From: a virus
Strand: one strand, 5' to 3'
Virus record (IMG/VR): IMGVR_UViG_3300003885_000027
Coordinates: 1 to 43,730 of that record
Length of the DNA: 43,730 nucleotides
Positions 6,929 to 13,564 of this stretch are shown piece by piece (position 1 is the stretch's first letter; the number at the start of each line of letters is the position of its first letter). Under the pieces are notes generated by a model. That model saw only the letters and a program-made list of their open reading frames with translations, did not search any database and had not been told where the DNA came from. A program made the translations under genes and the position numbers.

Positions 6929-7696
6929 CTAATCGAACAACTCTTCCAATTCTACTCTCGGGTAGACGTCCAGCTGACCGCCTACGCCAGCGTTGAACAC
7001 CTGTACGCCCAACTTCCTGCAGCTTTTGTAGGCAATCTGATGTCCGTAACTTAATTTCGAATTTGTCTTCTCCGCGTACTGTGCGGTCATCCCGATGTTG
7101 CTCCGAATACCTGGGGCTCGGAACACATAATCCGGGTGCATGTGATTGGGATCCGGGCCCTCATTTGGCATCTCAACGTAGCCCAAATCGCAGCCCAGCA
7201 GATAGATCGGGTTGTATCCGAGCATTACCGCGATCTGCATTCCAACGAATAAGCCTGATGCAAATTTGCAGTAAGTCGGCAAATGCCATTCCTGCGGTGC
7301 TTTCGGACTCGTGTAGTTCCCCCCGATGTGCCCCAGCTTGTCGCAAATCTTCGGGAAGTGAACATTGTCCGGCTGATGCTTCTCGCTTTGCAAAGTCTTC
7401 AAAGTCTTCTCGCGCATGAACTTGTCGATGTAGACCTGCTCGCCGGCCCGGATGTGCGATTTCACTTCCTGCATCACAAGCGGGATCGGCAGCGTGGTCT
7501 GGAAATCCACGAAGATGTAGTGGCTTGGGCGCCATTTCCACAGGTCATAGCGCAGATGGACGCGGTTCATAGCGAAGGTCGTCTCTCCGATCAGCAAGTC
7601 CATCGGCGTATATTCAAGGCTCGGGCCATTCCCGATTACAAAAGCCCGCCCCGCGCCAGTCCGCGGACTGCTCAATCCCTTCACGGATCCGTTCAC
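6929..7696 (-). CDS. DUF115/MptE-like or sialyltransferase-like Rossmann-fold enzyme
   Basis: 255 residues. The opening RAFVIGNGPSLEYTPMDLL followed by TTFAMNRVHL is the signature of the DUF115 (MptE-like)/CST-like group, in which IGNGPSL binds a nucleotide moiety. A later GYNPIYLLGCDLGY is also typical. Members act in glycan or surface-sugar transfer or in pterin metabolism; next to a methyltransferase in a tail operon, glycan modification is the more likely role (inference). GTGA/ATGA-type overlap with the methyltransferase gene suggests coupled translation. Confidence 0.65.
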   Translation of the reverse strand: MNGSVKGLSSPRTGAGRAFVIGNGPSLEYTPMDLLIGETTFAMNRVHLRYDLWKWRPSHYIFVDFQTTLPIPLVMQEVKSHIRAGEQVYIDKFMREKTLKTLQSEKHQPDNVHFPKICDKLGHIGGNYTSPKAPQEWHLPTYCKFASGLFVGMQIAVMLGYNPIYLLGCDLGYVEMPNEGPDPNHMHPDYVFRAPGIRSNIGMTAQYAEKTNSKLSYGHQIAYKSCRKLGVQVFNAGVGGQLDVYPRVELEELFD

Positions 7697-8379
7697 CCGT
7701 GCAGCTCCTTATCGTGCAGTGCCATCAGTTCAGCCCTCATCCCTATCAGCTTGGCCGGCAACCCCGCCAGCCCCATCGCTTTCTGCAGTGCTCTTATGCT
7801 GAAGTCCGTCACGTGCGGCCAGTAGCGGGCTCCCGACAGCGGCACAGCCACGCACACCTGCCCAGTCGCCAGCGGCTCGATCTGCCTCAGAAAGGCCATT
7901 GGGTTGGATACGTGCTCCAGTACGTGGAAGCATGTGATCAGATCGAAGGTCCCTTCGGCTTGGTCGATCGATTTCAGCGCGCCGTATTCCTGCCCCCACG
8001 GGCCCGGCTCCACACCGATGCTCTCGCCGATTCTCCGCGCGGCCGCCACCGCTTCCAGTGTCTTGCCCCAGGCCGAGCCAATATCCAAGTGTCTCTCCGC
8101 ATCCCGTATGTGTGGAAGCCAGCGTTCTACCCGCCGCTCCATCCCATCGCGGTCCTGCTCGGTGATCGACTGTGAGGGAATATGCGCGCGGCCCGTTGTG
8201 TCCAGCACTTCTCTTCGGTATTCCCCGCTGGCGTAATAGCGAGCCAGATCCTCCGGTATCGGATGCACCTGCGCGAAGTCGCACTCGTCGCAGCGGAACC
8301 AGCGCGTGGCGCGGCGCATGTACTGCGTCCCGTCGTAGTGCGTTAGTTCTCCGCAGATCAGGCATTCCGGTTCGTGCAT
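7693..8379 (-). CDS. class I SAM-dependent methyltransferase with N-terminal zinc ribbon
   Basis: 228 residues. Cys pairs CLIC (about residues 7-10) and CDEC (about 30-33) form a zinc site. A Rossmann methyltransferase follows: motif I HLDIGSAWGKTLEAV, acidic loop GVEPG, and FDLITCFHVLEHVSNPMAFLR (methyltransf_23 type). This zinc plus methyltransferase layout is typical of sugar C- or O-methyltransferases acting on surface polysaccharide. It pairs with the DUF115-like gene. Substrate unknown. Confidence 0.75.
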   Translation of the reverse strand: MHEPECLICGELTHYDGTQYMRRATRWFRCDECDFAQVHPIPEDLARYYASGEYRREVLDTTGRAHIPSQSITEQDRDGMERRVERWLPHIRDAERHLDIGSAWGKTLEAVAAARRIGESIGVEPGPWGQEYGALKSIDQAEGTFDLITCFHVLEHVSNPMAFLRQIEPLATGQVCVAVPLSGARYWPHVTDFSIRALQKAMGLAGLPAKLIGMRAELMALHDKELHG

Positions 8380-8391
8380 TCCTTCCTGTCC

Positions 8392-9552
8392 TCATGCGAT
8401 GATGATGGCTTGGGTCATTCCGCCGCCGAAGCTATAGAGCACTTCCAGCCAAGTGTTTGAAAAGCGCGCTGTACGCGTGATGTTTCCCGTGTTGTAAAAA
8501 CCAAACTCGAGTGAGTCCAATAGCGCGGCAGTCCAAGCCGCTGCATCTGGGTCGGTATCGCGCACTATGCCTTGCCATTGAAAAATAGTGCTTGAGGGCT
8601 GCATTGTTGACTCGTTGATGACGGTGCTCCCCTGCCTCCATCTCAACCCAGTGTTTGCTACGCTACTTGCAGACCATCGAGAGTGAAGATTGACCTGGAC
8701 AGAGTGAATAGTTTTCACTTGCGAAGTAAGCTGTGCCGTTCCCGTATGGACGAAGGTCGAATTGGATGGGTCGGGCGAATTGTCTGATTGCACGTAGGTA
8801 GTGTTGCCATCATTCGGAAACTCATCAACATCAGAGAAGACTCCGCTGTCCTGGTCAGTGTCGGCACCCGCGCCGGTTGGCACGATCGGGTTGATCGCGA
8901 GCCGGCTGGTTCCGTAATCGTCAAATGGATTCTGGCTCAAGCCGCCCGTTTGAACCATCACGTTGTCGATCTGGTATTTGCCAGTCGATGTAGTGATCGG
9001 TCCCAGAAACGTTTCGTGCGGGGCTCGCTTCTCCCCCGTGTAAGCAATCGTATCCACGATCAGGTCGGTGTCCGTGTCGTAAATCTTCACAGTAGTTCCA
9101 TTGGTGGTGTCTTGAAATACGACGATGAAGTACCACGTACCCGTACTCAGCGCGGAGGACGTGTCTCGAATAGTCCCTCCAGAATCAACGATCTCAAGCT
9201 GCCCGCTGTCGTTAATTCGACATCTTCCATGATTGACCGAGGTATCCTGGTTGCGGAACAGGTACATAAATAAACCCGAAGTAGGTAGGGTTTCTATGTT
9301 GAGGTGGAACGCGAAGCTGATCGCGTTGTTCTCTGTCCCACCCCACCGGCCAGCCGCGGTGATGTCTGCGTGCATTTCCACGTGGGCGGTTGCTGCGCTC
9401 ATGTTGAACTCCAGCGCGTAAGCACTGTGGAAGGTCGGCGTTGTGACGTAGGAGTACGTCCCACTATCCAACCACCACTTGCCTTCATTGATCTGGTCAG
9501 CATTGGCCTCTCGGTCCTCGAAGCCGGCCAGAAAATCAGGGGTAAATGCCAT
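8392..9552 (-). CDS. LamG/concanavalin-like receptor-binding or tail protein
   Basis: 386 residues. Residues about 30-210 look like a laminin-G/concanavalin A beta-sandwich: ISFAFHLNIETLP, GTWYFIVVFQDTTNGTTVKIYD, and KYQIDNVMVQTGG. The C-terminal ~170 residues form another beta domain (FSNTWLEVLYSF). The family commonly occurs in phage tail-tip or fibre proteins that bind host glycans. Sits between surface-modification enzymes and tail hub genes. Confidence 0.65.
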   Translation of the reverse strand: MAFTPDFLAGFEDREANADQINEGKWWLDSGTYSYVTTPTFHSAYALEFNMSAATAHVEMHADITAAGRWGGTENNAISFAFHLNIETLPTSGLFMYLFRNQDTSVNHGRCRINDSGQLEIVDSGGTIRDTSSALSTGTWYFIVVFQDTTNGTTVKIYDTDTDLIVDTIAYTGEKRAPHETFLGPITTSTGKYQIDNVMVQTGGLSQNPFDDYGTSRLAINPIVPTGAGADTDQDSGVFSDVDEFPNDGNTTYVQSDNSPDPSNSTFVHTGTAQLTSQVKTIHSVQVNLHSRWSASSVANTGLRWRQGSTVINESTMQPSSTIFQWQGIVRDTDPDAAAWTAALLDSLEFGFYNTGNITRTARFSNTWLEVLYSFGGGMTQAIIIA

Positions 9553-10014
9553 CTAACTCCTCGTCACATCCAGACTCACCAGCACCCATGTCACACTGGC
9601 AGGTGCAGGTGAGGCATCCACGTTGTAATAGAGAATATCGCCATCCGCGATGGCCGTCGTCCAGCCAGTCAGGGTCGTATCCTCGCTTTTGGCCACGGTC
9701 GCAAGGTTCGGAACCGCGCTCGACGTAATGCTGTCCGCGTCCGTGGGCGGATAGTTGGCATAGGTATCCTTCCAGATGTCCACCTGAATAGTCCCCGCCT
9801 GATCCGCTAACAGCCGAACCGCGCCGATATCGCACTTGAATGGAACTTCAAGAACACCCTTAACGCCAGTCGTAATGACCGCTCCGCCCCCGTCGATGAA
9901 GAACTCGATCCCGGCAGGGGTAAGCGCGATGGGATTGTTGACTACATCGCTGTTCCAAATCGCGGCGGTTATAAGGTCGCCTGTGGACCTAGTTGTGGGA
10001 GAGACCCATGCCAC
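9553..10014 (-). CDS. small tail fibre-like protein
   Basis: 153 residues with GTG start. N-terminus WVSPTTRSTGDLITAAIWNSDVVNNPIAL is a recurrent attachment motif of phage fibre or trimeric tip proteins; the remainder is a jelly-roll-like beta domain (CDIGAVRLLADQAGTIQVDIWKD). It starts only 73 bp from the start of the oppositely oriented endonuclease gene. Confidence 0.6.
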   Translation of the reverse strand: MAWVSPTTRSTGDLITAAIWNSDVVNNPIALTPAGIEFFIDGGGAVITTGVKGVLEVPFKCDIGAVRLLADQAGTIQVDIWKDTYANYPPTDADSITSSAVPNLATVAKSEDTTLTGWTTAIADGDILYYNVDASPAPASVTWVLVSLDVTRS

Positions 10015-10072
10015 CTTGGCCGCCCTTCATAATCGGGGCGAAGTCGTTACGCCATCCGATCTGCAAGCAGGA

Positions 10073-10081
10073 TGTTATAAT
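10073..10081 (+). promoter_or_regulatory. extended -10 promoter of the endonuclease gene
   Basis: TGTTATAAT is a perfect extended -10 element (TGn followed by consensus TATAAT at 10076-10081). Six bases separate it from the ATG at 10088, so transcription would begin at or next to the start codon and give a leaderless mRNA. No good -35 lies 17 bp upstream, as expected for an extended -10 promoter. Confidence 0.6.
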
Positions 10082-10087
10082 CACACC

Positions 10088-10834
10088 ATGCGATCCTGCC
10101 GTAATTGCGGAGAAAGACTCACTCGCCAGAAGAAATATTGTTCTAATCGCTGCACGCAACTTCATCGCGGTCCGCGGGGAAAACAGTTGGATCTTGTCTG
10201 TAAAGAATGCGGAGAACCATTCAAAACCTACTACAGCTCGAATAAGCACTTCTGCAACCGAGATTGCTATTTCGCTTGGCGCACAGGTCGACCCAGTTTG
10301 CACCGCCGTGTCCCCGGCCACAGTGCTGGTATCGGCGGGTTTCGAGCCGACATCGGAATCTATGTGCGTTCGCGCTGGGAGGCAAACTACGCCCGTATTC
10401 TGAAACATCTCGGCAAGTCGTTCACTTATGAATTTCAACCATTTCTGATTACGTTGGAGGACGGCACTGAATCGTCTTACTGTCCTGACTTCCTCGTCGA
10501 CGGCGAATTCGTCGAAATCAAAGCTTATTGGCGAGCAGGTCGACGGGAGCGCGAGAGAATGGAGGCCTTTCAACGCCAATATCCCGAGAGACCGCTTCGT
10601 CTGATTAATGCCGCTACCTATGCGTTGTTGGAGAAACAATACGCATCTCTCATCCCAGAATGGGAACATCCAGGAGATCCCCGCCCTCCCAGGTCGAGAC
10701 GAAAATGTGCCATCTGTAGCAAGCCAGTCCGAAGTCCGCTTCTTACTGCAAAGTATTGCTCGCGGCAATGCGCGGGCATCGCCAAACGTACTCCTGGATC
10801 TCCCTATAGCGAACCCGAACGCTGGCGTTCCTGA
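10088..10834 (+). CDS. zinc-finger PD-(D/E)XK homing-endonuclease-like protein
   Basis: 248 residues from ATG at 10088; a longer frame upstream lies antisense to the tail gene. Two N-terminal zinc knuckles (C4-C7/C18-C22 and C38-C41/C56-C60) and a similar C-terminal one (CAICSK...CSRQC) surround a nuclease core: SRWEANYARILKHLG (Glu98), YCPDFLVDG (Pro133-Asp134) and FVEIKAYW (Glu142-x-Lys144). This is the PD-(D/E)XK arrangement of Vsr/I-Ssp6803I-like homing or very-short-patch endonucleases. It is the only rightward gene in a 41-kb leftward block, fits exactly between two genes without breaking either, and has its own promoter, all typical of a mobile endonuclease. Confidence 0.75.
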   Translation: MRSCRNCGERLTRQKKYCSNRCTQLHRGPRGKQLDLVCKECGEPFKTYYSSNKHFCNRDCYFAWRTGRPSLHRRVPGHSAGIGGFRADIGIYVRSRWEANYARILKHLGKSFTYEFQPFLITLEDGTESSYCPDFLVDGEFVEIKAYWRAGRRERERMEAFQRQYPERPLRLINAATYALLEKQYASLIPEWEHPGDPRPPRSRRKCAICSKPVRSPLLTAKYCSRQCAGIAKRTPGSPYSEPERWRS

Positions 10835-10839
10835 TCTCA

Positions 10840-11424
10840 TCAGCCCTCCCGCTCCACCGCTATCGCTGGCGGTAACGAATGTTTGAGATTCTCGGCTTTC
10901 AAATCTGCAACAGTCTCTGCTTTGCCGGTCGCCAGTCCCTGCGCGTCCCAAGCCCGGTTCACAGGGTTAGGCCTCGCCAGTAGTGTCTCTTCAATCTTTT
11001 TCATCTGCCCTGCTGGCGGGAATTTCACCGGCCGCGGATAGTGCCCATTCACGATGTTCAGGCAGACGGTGTTCAGACAAACGAATCCCGGTTGGTCCCG
11101 GCTCACCACTTCCTGACCAGTAAGACAATCTGGGCAGCGCGCCACCCATCGCCCGTCCAATACAAAAGCAAACACCGGATCTCCCTGCGGCTTCCCGTTC
11201 ACCAGCCTGGTCAAGGTCTTCTCGTCGCCGGTCATGTTGCGGGCCTGCATCAAGACAAATTCTTTTCGCGTCGCGCCCTCTTTCCCCACGAACCACATCC
11301 AATGATCTTTACCGTCTGTCAACCGATCCAGCGTATACATCTGATAAGGGTTCACGTGCTTGCGCAACGCACGCTTCATCTCGGCTGCACTTAACGCTAC
11401 CTGGGGATCCTTCTGCCGATACAT
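10840..11424 (-). CDS. hypothetical protein with zinc-ribbon motif
   Basis: 194 residues from ATG 11424 (TTG at 11430 also in frame; AGGA lies 8 nt before the ATG). A helical N-terminus (MKRALRKHVNPYQMYTLDRL) is followed by a beta region with CPDC and, about 18 residues later, CLNTVC, forming a zinc ribbon, then a polar helical tail. It lies between tail hub genes and the endonuclease insertion. Role unknown; possibly a tail assembly or regulatory factor. Confidence 0.55.
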   Translation of the reverse strand: MYRQKDPQVALSAAEMKRALRKHVNPYQMYTLDRLTDGKDHWMWFVGKEGATRKEFVLMQARNMTGDEKTLTRLVNGKPQGDPVFAFVLDGRWVARCPDCLTGQEVVSRDQPGFVCLNTVCLNIVNGHYPRPVKFPPAGQMKKIEETLLARPNPVNRAWDAQGLATGKAETVADLKAENLKHSLPPAIAVEREG

Positions 11425-11426
11425 GC

Positions 11427-12158
11427 TCAAAATCCTAGTTTCGTGGTGGTCCCTAATTCGCTGCTTCCCACCGTCCCCAATAACCAGAACGCTTCTGTGG
11501 AAGCGGGCGTCACCCAGTAGGTCCAGATAATCGCTGCACCGTTCGGAGTCGGCCGCAGGAACATCTCAGTGCCGTTTATGAAGAACTCTTCGCTGATCCC
11601 GCTCACGCTTTCACTGACGTCGATACGGTCGCCGGGTTCCAATGCCAAACCTGCATCCAGCATGGCCTGGGAACGATGTCCCGGAATGCTGAAAGTCTCC
11701 AGTCGCGTTTTCGGGGCTGAGCGCCGGCTGAGTACGTTATCTGCGAAATCCTGCCCCACCAATGGGTCGTCCTGATAGCTCAGCCGCAATCGCTCGGTAC
11801 GCATGAAATGATCGGACTGGGATTGAAGATCCTCAGCGGTGGACTCCACCGGGTCGTAGATACGGATGGCATCTCCACGGGCCTGCAGAATCGTGATGTG
11901 GCCGGTCGTACCGCCGCTGTTCGTCAGAACATATTCCACGGTGGTCGCACCGTAAGTAGCCGTGATCGTCAAATCGTCGTTCAGGTCGCCTCCGCCACCA
12001 GTGCTGCTGCTGAACTCGTAATCGGTTCCCTTCAAGGGGGTGATCATGTTGTCGCCCGCTATACGCGCATCCCGGTTGCTCGGATCACTGAACTTGCCTT
12101 TGATGGTGCGCGTCTCGGTGGGGTTGATCTGGATCGTGGTCTGCAACGTGTAGAGCAC
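11427..12158 (-). CDS. phage tail protein, C-terminal part (probably continues from the upstream frame)
   Basis: 243 residues from GTG at 12158. Text such as LYTLQTTIQINPTETRTIKG, GDNMITPLKGTDYEF and HITILQARGDAIRIYDPV is typical of the second half of minor tail/hub proteins, not of a protein start. The frame is open upstream to 12207 and adds residues YPQQSGSDE before the GTG. The upstream 501-residue protein loses sensible sequence exactly where this begins, so the two probably form one ~730-residue protein through a -1 frameshift or a sequencing error. A GGAAG motif 7 nt before GTG leaves independent initiation possible. Confidence 0.65.
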   Translation of the reverse strand: MLYTLQTTIQINPTETRTIKGKFSDPSNRDARIAGDNMITPLKGTDYEFSSSTGGGGDLNDDLTITATYGATTVEYVLTNSGGTTGHITILQARGDAIRIYDPVESTAEDLQSQSDHFMRTERLRLSYQDDPLVGQDFADNVLSRRSAPKTRLETFSIPGHRSQAMLDAGLALEPGDRIDVSESVSGISEEFFINGTEMFLRPTPNGAAIIWTYWVTPASTEAFWLLGTVGSSELGTTTKLGF

Positions 12159-13564
12159 TTCATCGCTTCCACTCTGTTGCGGATATTGCGCTCGCTGCGT
12201 GGGGCTTTCATGGCAATCAGGTCCGCCTGCACAAAGGTCTTTTCAACGGTCTGATTCTTTACGCGCTCGTGCCGATCCTGCCATTTCAGCAACCCACCCT
12301 GATCTGTATCTCCGATCACAAAACAGTAGCCAAACTCGCTCAACATGACCCGGCTCATCCCGGCAAAGGCCGTGACGCGCTCGTCCCGCAAATCGTCACC
12401 GGCATAGGCAAAGGTTTCCTGTCCTACCGCAAAGCTGCGCTTAACGGGTCCCATAGCCACGTTGTCAACGATGCTTCCCATGAACACATCGCTTCGGACG
12501 TTCTTGCCAAGTGCCAGCAAGCTCATCTTGTGTAAGGTAGCTGCGGCCATCCAGTCCAGGCTCTGCACTTTTACCCTTCGGGTGCGTTTTATACCTGGCT
12601 CTGGGTCGATCAGATTGATGCGCCCCCGATGCTTTACGTAGCTGGTGGCACCCTCGGTGAGCTTCAGCCGGGTTTCAATGCCGATCTCAAATCCGGTGCG
12701 GGCGTTGGCGTGGTCCGGCGAGTAGTAGCCCTCCAGCCCTCCGCTGTTGCTGTCATCGTTCTTGAGCCAGAATTCCATGCTGCCGGTCCCGCCTATCCGG
12801 TCGCCCTCCTCCTGTCCCATGATTCCGTATCGGTTGCGGATGCCTTCTCGCTTTCGCACGTCCGCCAGGACATCGGTCCAGAACGGACCTCCGGCTGTGA
12901 GCCAGGATGCACCCGTGATCGTGCCATCCGCCGTTCCTCCGCTCTTGCTGTCGTTGGCGGTCGTGCCACTGCCTTCATCCAGCTTCCAGTAACCAGCCAG
13001 GTTGGCCTCATTTCCAACCAACTCGACCTCCATGTTAGCGAGTACCTCTGCAGCGGATCGAGCATCACTCCACAGCCGCACATCGCGGATCTTCCCGTCG
13101 AAATAGAACTGCGTTCCCTCTTTGTCAGCTCCGATGCTAAGAACCGCCGCGTTGCCGACCGGATCCCCGGTGACGCTAGTGTTCTGTCCAACCTGCCCTC
13201 CGTTCCAATAGAGAGTGACCGTGTTAGCGGTTGTATCGAACACACCTGCTACATGCTGCCAAATTCCCTTTTCCAGCGTTGCGCTACTGTCCAAGGTCGT
13301 TGTCCCCAGGTCCCGCGTCGTCATTCGAATGGTACGTGCCGCGCTGGCTCCAATAGACAATGCCCAGCCCGCGCTGCCAGTGTCCTTAGAAAATATACGC
13401 ATCTCAGTACCGGGCAGGAGGTCCGGCTTGATCCAGGCCTCAATGCTGAAGCTACTGGTTTGATCCAGCACATCCCCCATATCGACTTCATCGTTCGTCC
13501 CGTCGAAGTCAAGGATGTCATCCTTGAGCCTCAGATCCAGCGTGACGGTATCTGGGAATGCCAT
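12059..13564 (-). CDS. LamG-containing phage tail hub-like protein, N-terminal part
   Basis: 501 residues as read. About residues 15-190 are a LamG/concanavalin domain (FDGTNDEVDMGDVL, FSIEAWIKPD, GKIRDVRLWSDARS). Residues about 235-465 are a tail hub-like region (WLKNDDSNSGGLEGYYSP, RVKVQSLDWMAA, FGYCFVIGDTDQGGLLKWQD). The last ~33 residues (KCSTRCRPRSRSTPPRRAPS...) are Arg/Ser/Pro-rich and unlike the rest, as expected for out-of-frame translation. The next frame continues with normal tail protein sequence. It follows the tape measure gene directly, where distal tail and hub proteins are encoded. Confidence 0.7.
   Translation of the reverse strand: MAFPDTVTLDLRLKDDILDFDGTNDEVDMGDVLDQTSSFSIEAWIKPDLLPGTEMRIFSKDTGSAGWALSIGASAARTIRMTTRDLGTTTLDSSATLEKGIWQHVAGVFDTTANTVTLYWNGGQVGQNTSVTGDPVGNAAVLSIGADKEGTQFYFDGKIRDVRLWSDARSAAEVLANMEVELVGNEANLAGYWKLDEGSGTTANDSKSGGTADGTITGASWLTAGGPFWTDVLADVRKREGIRNRYGIMGQEEGDRIGGTGSMEFWLKNDDSNSGGLEGYYSPDHANARTGFEIGIETRLKLTEGATSYVKHRGRINLIDPEPGIKRTRRVKVQSLDWMAAATLHKMSLLALGKNVRSDVFMGSIVDNVAMGPVKRSFAVGQETFAYAGDDLRDERVTAFAGMSRVMLSEFGYCFVIGDTDQGGLLKWQDRHERVKNQTVEKTFVQADLIAMKAPRSERNIRNRVEAMKCSTRCRPRSRSTPPRRAPSKASSVIRATGMRV

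Noticed and set aside
9836-10087. Upstream extension of the endonuclease frame
   Set aside because: Lies antisense to the fibre gene and lacks motifs; the zinc knuckle begins directly after ATG 10088, which also matches the extended -10 promoter.
9989-10951. 320-codon leftward frame across the endonuclease gene
   Set aside because: Antisense to the zinc-finger nuclease, whose motifs are clear on the other strand.
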